Assembly (NCBI GenBank): GCA_007131625.1
Contig: SLQC01000329.1
Span: 1-17,511, forward strand
Length of the DNA stretch: 17,511 bases
Direction: 5' to 3'
Source of the DNA: Balneolales bacterium
GTDB taxonomy: Bacteria > Bacteroidota > Rhodothermia > Balneolales > Natronogracilivirgulaceae
Position 1 is the stretch's first letter. Every line of letters starts with the position of its first letter. Shown piece by piece: positions 1-7,595 of this stretch. Both the position numbers and the translations under genes were made by a program. The notes under the pieces are model-generated. The model saw only the letters and a program-made list of their open reading frames with translations, was not told the DNA's origin and searched no databases.

Positions 1-1635
1 CGGAATAAAGGGATTGAAACCGTAATAAATGCCTTGCCAAAAGTTGTTGAAAAGCATCCGGAAGTTTTATATATGGTTTTGGGGAAAACCCATCCAAATG
101 TTATTCGTCAATCAGGCGAAGAGTACCGTACATATCTTCAACGTTTGGTGAAGAGTCATAAGCTTGAAAATAATGTGTCCTTTTTAAATGAGTTTGTTAA
201 TCAGGAAGAGTTATTCAAGTATTTATCAGCATCTGATATTTATATCACCCCCTATTTGAATGAAGCCCAGATTACCAGTGGAACGCTTGCGTATGCCGTT
301 GGAGTTGGCTCGGCTGTCATTTCAACGCCATATTGGCATGCTGCGGAATTATTGGCTAATGGAAGGGGAAAACTGTTCAACTTTGGTGATTCCGACGAGC
401 TCTCAACTATTTTAATGGATTTGCTGGAAAATCCGAAAGAGATGAAATCTTTGCAAAAAATAGCTTATGATTATGGCAGAACCATTTCATGGCCCATGTC
501 AGGTGCCAAATATATTACTCTTGCTGAAAAAATATACAATGACAAGCCGAAAGTTGTAGCGGTGAAAGAAACAACTATTGACCCGCAGATTCTGCCCCCG
601 TTTTCACTGGCTCACATCAAACGGTTAACCGATGATACTGGTATCATCCAGCACGCAAAATTTGGTATCCCAAACCTGAAAGAAGGGTACTGTCTGGATG
701 ATAATGCAAGGGCATTGCTTATGGTACTTATGGCTTATCGACAGAAAAAGGATACGGCTGCCCTTGAATTGGCACCTATTTATCTGAGTTATATTCATTA
801 TATGCAAAACAAGGATGGGACATTTAGAAATTTCCTTAGCTTCAATCGCAATTTTCTGGATATAGTGGGTTCTGAAGATTCCTTTGGAAGAGCGATCTGG
901 GCACTCGGTTATCTGCTTGCCAATGCCCCTAACGATGCTTATTACCAAACCGGGAAATTGGTGTTTTTTGAAGCTTCCCAAAACTTTGAAAAACTGCAAT
1001 CCATCAGAGCAATTGCCAATTCAATGATAGGAATCAGTTCTTATCTTAAAGTCAATCCCGGTGACGATTCAATGACCAAAACATTACATAATCTTGCCGA
1101 CAAGCTGGTCGAACATTATGAAAAAAACTCCACTCCGGAGTGGAGATGGTTTGAATCCTTACTGGCTTATGACAATGGGTTATTGCCACTCGCACTTTTA
1201 CACTCGGCAGAAATTCTTAAAGATGAAAAAATAATCGAAGTTGCGATGGATACAATGGACTTCCTTGCAGAAAACACTCTTAAGGATGGTTATTTATCCA
1301 TTATCGGAAATGAAGAATGGTATAGGAAAGAGGGTAAACGTTCTATGTTTGCCCAGCAACCTGTTGATGCTCTTGCTATGGTATTAATGTATCATCAGGC
1401 ATATCATGTAACTAATGACAAAGAATATTTAAAAAAATTATTTGCCTGTTTCATGTGGTTCCTTGGTGAAAATGATATTCGAATGAGTTTGTACGATTTT
1501 GAAACCAAAGGTTGCTGTGACGGTATTGAAAGTTATGGGATAAATCGAAATCAGGGTGCCGAAAGCTCTCTGACTTATTTGATATCTCACTTGACTGTAC
1601 TACAGGCATTTGAAGAATATGAAAAACAGGTATAA
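1..1635 (+). CDS. GT4 glycosyltransferase fused to C-terminal alpha/alpha-toroid-like domain (5'-truncated by window edge)
   Basis: The reading frame is open from base 1, so the N-terminal acceptor-side Rossmann half lies outside the window. The visible first part (to about base 560) is the C-terminal, nucleotide-sugar-binding half of a GT4 enzyme: NKGIETVINALPKV, then LSASDIYITPYLNEAQITSG (about 223-282) and STPYWHAAELLANGRG (about 322-369). The usual E-x7-E signature is not met: the Glu of NEAQITSGTL has no second Glu at the expected spacing. I recall this variant from GT4 proteins of this architecture. From about base 595 a second domain of about 345 residues begins, with EGYCLDDNARAL (685-720), GSEDSFGRAIWALG, EWRWFESLLAYDNG, QQPVDALAMV and NRNQGAESSL. 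These helix-rich, regularly spaced aromatic and acidic motifs resemble (alpha/alpha)6 glycosidase-like toroids. The downstream GH130 and GT4 genes are on the same strand and suggest a shared glycan substrate. Donor and acceptor are unknown. Confidence 0.88.
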   Translation, partial: RNKGIETVINALPKVVEKHPEVLYMVLGKTHPNVIRQSGEEYRTYLQRLVKSHKLENNVSFLNEFVNQEELFKYLSASDIYITPYLNEAQITSGTLAYAVGVGSAVISTPYWHAAELLANGRGKLFNFGDSDELSTILMDLLENPKEMKSLQKIAYDYGRTISWPMSGAKYITLAEKIYNDKPKVVAVKETTIDPQILPPFSLAHIKRLTDDTGIIQHAKFGIPNLKEGYCLDDNARALLMVLMAYRQKKDTAALELAPIYLSYIHYMQNKDGTFRNFLSFNRNFLDIVGSEDSFGRAIWALGYLLANAPNDAYYQTGKLVFFEASQNFEKLQSIRAIANSMIGISSYLKVNPGDDSMTKTLHNLADKLVEHYEKNSTPEWRWFESLLAYDNGLLPLALLHSAEILKDEKIIEVAMDTMDFLAENTLKDGYLSIIGNEEWYRKEGKRSMFAQQPVDALAMVLMYHQAYHVTNDKEYLKKLFACFMWFLGENDIRMSLYDFETKGCCDGIESYGINRNQGAESSLTYLISHLTVLQAFEEYEKQV

Positions 1636-1773
1636 CACAAGGCAACTTCCGTAACAGAAAGCTTTATACATTCCGTGTGCTACGGTTTATAGCTTGTAAT
1701 CGCCCTGCTATTTCATTGGCCTATCACTATTACAGCATTTAATAAACTATATGATGTGAGTAACAAGAAAATA

Positions 1774-2700
1774 ATGATAATAACAAGATATCAAAATAAC
1801 CCCATCCTTACCAGGAATGATGTGCCTTATCCGGTTGCTACAGTGCATAATGCAGGTGTTGTAAAATGCGATGACCGGTATATTATGATTTTCCGTGCAC
1901 ATAAACGTAATGGAAGAAGCATACTGGGCAAAGCAGTCAGTGATGACGGTTTTCATTTTCAAGTGGATAAAGAACCTTTTATGGTTCCTGCTACTGCAGG
2001 ACTATTCAAAGATTATGAAGAGTATGGTGTGGAAGATCCCCGAATTATTTTTCTGGATGGAGAATATCTAATTACTTACAGTGCTTATTCCAGACACGGT
2101 GTACGTATAGGACTTGCTAAAACCAGAGATTTTAAATCCGTAAAACGATTTTCTCTCATCACGGAAGCCGATTATCGTAATGTTGTGATTTTTCCTGAAA
2201 AGTTTAACGGTTTATACGCACGCCTCGATCGGCCTCATTCTGAAATATCACCCTGGTCAATTTGGATTTCCTGGTCTCCTGATTTGAAATATTGGGGTGA
2301 ATCCAAAATCATTATGAAACCTGTTCAGTATCATTGGGATGAAATGAAAATAGGTCCAGGTGCTCCACCGATAAAAACCACAAGAGGCTGGTTGCATATT
2401 TATCACGGCGTTTTTCCAACTATGGATGGAAGTGTTTACAGATTGGGTGTTGCATTACACGACCTTGGAGATCCTTCAAAAATAATTGCAGTTGGTGATG
2501 AATGGATTTTGCAGCCGGAATATGATTACGAGTTAACCGGTTATGTGCATAATGTAGTGTTCACTTGCGGAGCAGTTCCTGAAGAAGACGGCAGTATTAA
2601 AATCTATTGGGGTGGTGCCGACAGTGTCATGTGTGTGGGTACAGCAATTATAGAAGATCTGGTGGATCATTGTTTGAATAGCACACGTAGTTCTTTATAG
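1774..2700 (+). CDS. GH130 family glycoside phosphorylase (probable beta-mannoside phosphorylase)
   Basis: This is a five-bladed beta-propeller enzyme of GH130 (308 residues from the ATG chosen here). GH130 members phosphorolyse beta-mannosides (mannosyl-glucose, beta-1,4- or beta-1,2-manno-oligosaccharides) to mannose-1-phosphate, and a few hydrolyse instead. Residues below are numbered from an upstream GTG at 1756. Family motifs include RYQNNPILTRNDVPY at the N-terminus, YGVEDPRI with the presumed proton-donor Asp94, NVVIFPEKFNG, ARLDRPH (Arg159), GPGAPPIKT and IYHGV (His217), and YWGGADSVMCVGTA at the end. Arg and His at such positions bind phosphate in characterised phosphorylases, so phosphorolysis is more likely than hydrolysis; this is inference. 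The protein starts at its family N-terminus and has no signal peptide, so it should be cytoplasmic. I prefer ATG 1774 because the conserved family start follows it directly; GTG 1756 adds six residues. It lies 120-140 bp after the GT4-toroid gene and before a second GT4. Confidence 0.9.
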   Translation: MIITRYQNNPILTRNDVPYPVATVHNAGVVKCDDRYIMIFRAHKRNGRSILGKAVSDDGFHFQVDKEPFMVPATAGLFKDYEEYGVEDPRIIFLDGEYLITYSAYSRHGVRIGLAKTRDFKSVKRFSLITEADYRNVVIFPEKFNGLYARLDRPHSEISPWSIWISWSPDLKYWGESKIIMKPVQYHWDEMKIGPGAPPIKTTRGWLHIYHGVFPTMDGSVYRLGVALHDLGDPSKIIAVGDEWILQPEYDYELTGYVHNVVFTCGAVPEEDGSIKIYWGGADSVMCVGTAIIEDLVDHCLNSTRSSL

Positions 2701-2837
2701 TTTGAAAAGTTGCAATTTGTTAAAATGCTTGGAGATGAAATAAGATCGAATTGAGAATAATTTTTCCCACAACCATATAAAAATGCTGAAGTCAATAGGC
2801 TTATCCGCTATCTTTTTTTCTAATTTTTAACACGAAT

Positions 2838-3854
2838 ATGAAAATAGCTGTTTTATCACCTGTCGCCTGGCGAACACCTCCCCGAAAATATGGACCATGG
2901 GAACAGGTTTCCTCAAATATTTCCGAAGGCCTGATTGAACATGGCATGGATGTCACGTTATTTGCTACCGCTGATTCCATCACAAATGGAAAACTGGAGT
3001 CTGTTTGTGAACATGGCTATGCGGAATACACAGAAGATGACCCTAAAGTATCTGAATGCCTCCACATTAGTAACCTGATGGAGCAGGCGGACAGATTCGA
3101 TATGATTCATAACAATTTCGATTTTCTTCCATTAACCTGGTCGCGTTTGATTGATACACCGATGGTTACCACTATTCACGGGTTTTCATCTGAAAAAATT
3201 CTCCCGGTTTATAAAAAGTATAATAATACGACCCATTACGTTTCTATCAGTGATTCTGACCGCAGCCCCGAGCTTGATTACATTGCCACCGTTTATAATG
3301 GCATACATACCGATGAGTTTACATTTTGTCCAAAGCCCAAGGGCTATCTGCTTTTTTTCGGCAGGATTCATCCTGACAAGGGCACTTCCGAATCCATTCA
3401 GATAGCAAAACAATCCGGAAGAAAACTGATCATTTCCGGTTTAATTCAGCATCAGGAATATTTTGACCGTGAGATCAATCCGTTTATTAATAATGATGAC
3501 ATTGTCTTTGTTGGAAATTCCGGACCCAAAGAGAGGGATGCATTGATGGGTGAAGCTTATGCGCTTCTACATCCGATCCGTTTTGAGGAACCTTTTGGAT
3601 TAAGTGTTGCAGAATCTATGATGTGTGGAACACCAGTTATCGCATTTAATAAAGGTTCCATGCCGGAATTAATCCATGACGGGAAGACCGGCTTTTTAGT
3701 TAATAGTATTGACGAAGCAGCAAAAGCTGTAAATAATATCACGTCTGTTAACAGAAAATTTTGCAGGCAATATGCAGTTTCAAAATTCAGCCGTCAGAAA
3801 ATGGTTGAACGATACCTGGAGGTTTACAAGAAGATTTTGGAAGAAGGTAAGTAG
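2838..3854 (+). CDS. GT4 family glycosyltransferase
   Basis: This is a complete 338-residue GT-B fold retaining glycosyltransferase. The N-terminal half opens with MKIAVLSPVAWRTPP, and KYGPWEQVSSNISEGL is the usual Gly-rich loop and helix of GT4 enzymes that modify an acceptor. FGRIHPDKG (Arg176, Lys181) starts the donor-binding half. The E-x7-E motif is intact in EEPFGLSVAE (Glu251 and Glu259), followed by MMCGTPVIAFNKGSMPEL. There is no signal peptide or transmembrane helix, so it is cytoplasmic or membrane-associated at most. Length is slightly below the usual 360-400 for GT4, with a shortened linker between the halves. It sits 137 bp downstream of the short GH130 gene and is convergent with the long GH130 gene, with 53 bp between the two stops. 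GDP-mannose is a plausible donor given the GH130 neighbours, but the sequence does not prove it. Confidence 0.9.
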   Translation: MKIAVLSPVAWRTPPRKYGPWEQVSSNISEGLIEHGMDVTLFATADSITNGKLESVCEHGYAEYTEDDPKVSECLHISNLMEQADRFDMIHNNFDFLPLTWSRLIDTPMVTTIHGFSSEKILPVYKKYNNTTHYVSISDSDRSPELDYIATVYNGIHTDEFTFCPKPKGYLLFFGRIHPDKGTSESIQIAKQSGRKLIISGLIQHQEYFDREINPFINNDDIVFVGNSGPKERDALMGEAYALLHPIRFEEPFGLSVAESMMCGTPVIAFNKGSMPELIHDGKTGFLVNSIDEAAKAVNNITSVNRKFCRQYAVSKFSRQKMVERYLEVYKKILEEGK

Positions 3855-3907
3855 CAGAGCCTGTATTTGGGAATTGCCCGATTTTGAGTTAGAAACAGAG
3901 TTGCTGC

Positions 3908-5386
3908 CTATGCCCGCGAACCACTAATAAGCTCATTCAGAAGCTCAGATAAATTAACTGTTGCATAGGTAGATGCATAATCAGACATGGCGTAAGGAAT
4001 AATCAGATTCCCATTGTGAATAATTGAACCGCAAGAGTAAACAACATTGGGTACATAACCCTCCCTTTCTACTCTATTTGGAGACAGTAAAGGTGTTTGT
4101 AGCCTGCCAATTTCCACCTCAGGATTATCAAGATCATATAATGATGCTCCCAATGCATATTCTCTCATGGGCCCTACTCCATGCGTAATTACCAACCATC
4201 CTTCTTCCGTCTCCACAGGTGAACCACAATTACCAATCTGCAGTAGTTCCCAGGAATATTTCGGTTTCTGAATTAGCCTGGCTTCACTCCAGATATTGAT
4301 ACTATCTGAATATGCTATATAGTTATTTACCCCGTCAACTCTGCAGAGCATGGCATATTTACCTTTGATTTTTCGGGGAAACAATGCCATTCCCTTGTTA
4401 TGTACAAGATCGCCATGAATGGGTAACCCTTTGAAATGATAGAAATCTTTGGTCTCAATTAACTTTGATAAAATGGTTTTGCCATCATAAGCTGTATAAG
4501 TAGCATAATAAGTAACTTTACCGTTGTCATCAGTGAATTTGGCAAAACGTGCATCTTCAATACCATTTTGTTCCGTATGGGAAATTGGGAAAATTACCCG
4601 CTCGGAAAGTGCTGAGTCAAGAGAAAAATCAATTTCATAATGTGATCGTGCCATCCACATCATTTGATTAATGATTAACTCTTTATTTGATGAAAGTTGA
4701 TGTTCTTTTCTTGTTTCTTCTACAGCTCTTTTTAATTCACCATAAATAAAGCTGTCGCCCAGCTTATCCAATACATATATCGATGATATATCATTATCGA
4801 TATCATACATTTCCTTTAATTCTTTTATAAAAGTATTTTTCCTGTAAATATTTCTTTTAATTCGTTCTGCTTCTGCCAACATACTTCCTACAGGTTCAAC
4901 AATCAGATTGCAATCCTTGTCAATAACAGCTGAACGAAATACAATGGATGAAATATGCCCTTCTCCGGTTGCCCTGAAACTAAAAATCACTCTTTTTTCA
5001 CCTGGTCCCAATTTCGATTGATAGGGATCTTCCACAATAGATGGATTAAAAAATGCTGCCGATTCAATTGAAAATTCCTTTGTAAAATAGGAACCTATCA
5101 GTGCCTTTTTTAATGGGTTAAGTTTGTTTTGTTTTACCCCCATATCTTCAAATAAATCAGATAGGTTTATAAAATGTTTTTCAAATATTTTTGAAATATT
5201 TCTATGACGTTTGGAATATTCTCTCAATACCTGATTTAAGACAATACTGACTTCACTATCGGTCATTGCCAATACATTATGAATAATATTTTTACTTCTT
5301 TCGTCGGAAGTATAAAGGAAGCGAGCGATTACCCTGCCGGGGTCAGGGAGAAACTTGTCATCCTTTCTTGTAACGGTAACTTGCAT
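3908..5386 (-). CDS. Long GH130-family protein with about 260-residue N-terminal extension
   Basis: This 492-residue protein has GH130 propeller motifs only in its second half: NGIEDARFAKF with the presumed catalytic Asp278, NKGMALFPRKIKGKYAMLCR (Arg349), GNCGSPVETEEGWL, ITHGVG (His402), ALGASLYDLD, GYVPNVVYSCGSI and PYAMSDYASTYATV. The first 260 residues (FLPDPGRVIARFLYTSDERS, then EYSKRHRNISKIFEKHFINL) are largely helical and have no counterpart in the 308-residue GH130 at 1774-2700. Part of the propeller (IVFRSAVIDKDCN, about 148-160) precedes a helical insert at about 165-230. No signal peptide is seen. The phosphate-binding-like Arg and His are kept, so a phosphorylase, or a GT108-like dual phosphorylase/transferase, is possible. 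The gene is convergent with the GT4 gene, so the block has two promoters. The start at 5386 is the first ATG of the frame and is not preceded by a Shine-Dalgarno sequence. Substrate unknown. Confidence 0.85.
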   Translation of the reverse strand: MQVTVTRKDDKFLPDPGRVIARFLYTSDERSKNIIHNVLAMTDSEVSIVLNQVLREYSKRHRNISKIFEKHFINLSDLFEDMGVKQNKLNPLKKALIGSYFTKEFSIESAAFFNPSIVEDPYQSKLGPGEKRVIFSFRATGEGHISSIVFRSAVIDKDCNLIVEPVGSMLAEAERIKRNIYRKNTFIKELKEMYDIDNDISSIYVLDKLGDSFIYGELKRAVEETRKEHQLSSNKELIINQMMWMARSHYEIDFSLDSALSERVIFPISHTEQNGIEDARFAKFTDDNGKVTYYATYTAYDGKTILSKLIETKDFYHFKGLPIHGDLVHNKGMALFPRKIKGKYAMLCRVDGVNNYIAYSDSINIWSEARLIQKPKYSWELLQIGNCGSPVETEEGWLVITHGVGPMREYALGASLYDLDNPEVEIGRLQTPLLSPNRVEREGYVPNVVYSCGSIIHNGNLIIPYAMSDYASTYATVNLSELLNELISGSRA

Positions 5387-5706
5387 ATCTTAAAAAAGAT
5401 TTTTTTATAATTATGCTTTGAGTCTAATAAAATTATTCCAATATGCTCATGTAAATATTGAAAAAGTAGCTGCCAAATGATAAAAATATGATGGTAGTAC
5501 GTATGATATCGCTAATTCGTCAGGATAATTACTCATATGACAAAATAAAACCTCTTGATGTCTTGAACAAAAACTAATATTACTTTAATTGACCAGATCT
5601 TGATAAAATTTACTGAGCGATCTTCATCGCTTGGAGTAACGGTGATACCATCAAAAAACCGCTGATTCAGAAATCTATGAGATTATTTAATTCTCGAATG
5701 TATAAA
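5387..5706. other. AT-rich intergenic region upstream of the long GH130 gene
   Basis: These 320 bases contain no convincing gene. The stretch is very AT-rich near 5387-5580 and should hold the promoter of the long GH130 gene (minus strand), but I found no TAnnTTTG box in the first 150 bases upstream of its start. A short inverted repeat, ATCTT (5387-5391) and AAGAT (5396-5400), abuts the start codon and is followed on the plus strand by seven T. It is too weak to call a terminator. The 3' end of the broken CocE gene begins at 5707, and base composition rises sharply there. Confidence 0.5.
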
Positions 5707-7247
5707 TCAAATATATGAGCGGGAAATGTTCCGATCCCAGGTATGGCTAAATACACGCCGACCTTTTTCATAGGCATCGAGTGTGGCGTGAATGATGAAC
5801 TCCTCTCTGTTGCAGGTGATTACGGTCCGGGTTCGGGTTTCAATATCCCAATCACCCCGTTTTAAACTTCGAAGCGCAACCACTTCACTATTTGGCGACT
5901 CGAACTTATCCAGTAAATAGCGATACCACTCTTCCGTGCTCCTGGTAATCTCGGTACCGATATCCTCCAGCATCACAGTGCCCTCATTATCGGTTACGTG
6001 CAGAGTGGACTCCTCCCTGGCCAGATCCCGGGTGATCACCCAATTGTGATGGGGTGGGTTCAGTACGGTGGCTGCAATTCCGCGTGCCGCCTCTGACTCC
6101 TCAAAATTGACTATCAGATCATCAGATGGGGCACTGCCAATTCGAACCGGTAAATCGAGTATACTGTTTTCAGGATGGATGGTCAATCGAACTGGTTCGG
6201 GGGATGGCCAGGCAAGCGGCCAGTATGAGGTCGAAATGGCGATACGCAGCCGGTTTCCCTTCGGGAAGTGCTGGGCAATATCGTTCAGTGCTACGGTTAC
6301 TTTAACCTTCTCGCCCGGTGTGAGAAATTCCGGAGATTCATGACTGTTCCGATGGCATAAATTCAGTAATCCGTAAGTCACACGTGTGGCTTTGTCATCC
6401 TTTGCAATATCGTAAAAGCGAACGGCGATCATAGCCACCGGCCTGTTGGCTGAAAGCTCCAGATTCAGTTTCGGAGCTCCAAGAATCATCAAATCTTCAT
6501 CCAGTGGTTCGCTGTCGAATACCAGGGAACCCCCGTCCTCTTCCCGCTGATCATAGGGCAGATCTGGACCCTTACTGTAGGAGCACCATTTTCCGGCAAA
6601 TAGCCCAACACTCAACGGTGACTGAATGGTTAACGGGCTGGACTCATTGTTCCTCAGCTGACCAGGTTTCAGAATACGACCTGAATCCAGCGGCCATGTT
6701 TCCCTCTGGATGTTGGGCGACGGCCAGGAGGGTTCGGCCACCCAATAACCCGGACGACGCCTGTAAACTGCATGGGGTTTCACGGTCTCTTGCATCCATA
6801 CGCGCAAATCCGGTTCGTCCTCAACACCGGAATCCTCATTTTTAAGCCAGCGATCCCACCACCTCAGGAAATACCAATCATGCCTATATTCCCATCACAC
6901 CACGACTGCTTTTCCAGCCAGTTAATGATGTCGACCCCGTCAATGAGTTCGATTTGCAGGTATTCATCTTTCAGTACACCTTCGGAGTCACCGCTGCCAC
7001 GCAGGTCGACCCGTACCGAAGCATATCCATGAGCGGCAAAATATGAATGTACTTGCGTGTCGCGGGTACGTTTAAGATCACGCTTACGGTAGGGAATGTA
7101 TTCAAGAATAGCGGGAACCGGATGTTTCGGAGCATCTTCAGGCATCCAGATTCGGGCTGAGAGTCGACAACCGTCCCTCATTGGAATCCAGGTATGTTCA
7201 ATGGTAGTGACGGTGTGAGGGAGTGTTGAGGCTTTAACCTTTTTCAT
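5707..7247 (-). pseudogene. Broken CocE/NonD-family alpha/beta hydrolase (internal deletion plus frame change)
   Basis: Two minus-strand pieces belong to one gene. The 5' piece (7247 to 6864) has the family N-terminus, IPMRDGCRLSARIWMPED, then VRVDLRGSGDSEG, and ends GNIGMIGIS followed by TGA at 6866-6864, exactly where the nucleophile elbow GISWGG should continue. The 3' piece is in another frame and resumes as FLRWWDRWLKNEDSG at about 6870, then DLRVWMQETV, the C-terminal jelly-roll (YDQREEDGGSLVFDSEPLDE) and the natural end WDRNISRSYI. Intact relatives have roughly 150 residues between GISWGG and RWWD, carrying the catalytic Asp and His (Asp259 and His287 in cocaine esterase). They are absent here, so no active esterase can form. 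I place the start at the ATG at 7247 rather than 7277 because the leader aligns with that of the amidohydrolase gene and ends at this codon. No signal peptide is visible. A metagenome assembly collapse is the alternative explanation. Confidence 0.85.
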
Positions 7248-7273
7248 GTATATTTTACTTCTGATTGCTATCA

Positions 7274-7341
7274 TCACATGGAGTAACCATGGAAATAACC
7301 ATGTGCCTGAATGCCATAAATTTCGACCATGGAGATTTCAT
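7274..7341 (-). repeat. Copy A of a two-half-site inverted element in the hydrolase leader
   Basis: Read on the minus strand, this copy begins ATGAAATCTCCATGG and, 34 nt later, ends CCATGGTTACTCCATGTGA. Copies B and C upstream of the amidohydrolase have the same two boxes at nearly the same spacing. Between this copy and the ATG at 7247, the sequence GATAGCAATCAGAAG then AAAATATACATG matches the corresponding leader of copy B. Within copy A, CACATGG (7275-7281) and CCATGTG (7299-7305) form an additional perfect inverted repeat, and TAACCATG is directly repeated (7284-7291 and 7296-7303). It is probably an operator or structured leader; the binding factor is unknown. Confidence 0.6.
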
Positions 7342-7520
7342 CTCGTTGAATTTTTTTAGTTCATAAACGCGTTATAAGAGGTATATATTGAGGTTCAAGT
7401 TTGCAAGCTTCCGCCGGTCAGAACCGATGTCGTATACGATTGAAGCCGGTTAGATTGCCTGGTTAACTATACAGTGCCGAAAAAAAACCTTCTCATAACC
7501 GTATTTTCAATCAATGACCC

Positions 7521-7562
7521 GGTATAATGACACTCTGCGGAGGCTCCTCTCAGAATTATACC
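7521..7562 (+). promoter_or_regulatory. Inverted repeat / hairpin in ATP-grasp leader
   Basis: GGTATAAT (7521-7528) and ATTATACC (7555-7562) are perfect 8-bp inverted arms. The 26-base centre contains a second, smaller complementarity (CTG, GAGG against CCTC, CAG), so the RNA could fold into one extended stem. It ends 33 bases before the ATG at 7596 and has no following T-run, which argues against a terminator. It could be an operator or a leader structure controlling the ATP-grasp gene. Confidence 0.5.
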
Positions 7563-7583
7563 ATATTCAGTCGACCAATATAA

Positions 7584-7595
7584 AACGATATCGTT
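7584..7595 (+). promoter_or_regulatory. 12-bp perfect palindrome abutting the ATP-grasp start codon
   Basis: AACGATATCGTT is self-complementary over all 12 bases and ends exactly one base before the ATG at 7596, where a ribosome binding site would normally lie. No Shine-Dalgarno sequence is present. Its core CGATATCG recurs at 8973-8980, just beyond the 3' end of the same gene. It may be an operator that blocks initiation, or chance. Confidence 0.4.

Larger units (their letters stand above)
7248..7595. other. Divergent intergenic region between the broken hydrolase and ATP-grasp gene
   Basis: These 348 bases separate two divergent genes, so they should hold both promoters. They contain repeat copy A near the hydrolase side, a 10-bp palindrome TCGTATACGA (7430-7439), a long imperfect inverted pair (GTTATAAGAGGT near 7371-7382 against the complement of ACCTTCTCATAAC near 7488-7500), the hairpin at 7521-7562 and the start-codon palindrome at 7584-7595. 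No protein-coding gene is apparent. I could not identify a convincing promoter hexamer pair or TAnnTTTG box for the ATP-grasp gene. Confidence 0.5.

Noticed and set aside
5707..7277. Two separate intact genes, or a simple frameshift, instead of a broken hydrolase
   Set aside because: The pieces are consecutive parts of one family, and a single-base shift cannot explain the missing block of about 150 residues with the catalytic Asp and His.
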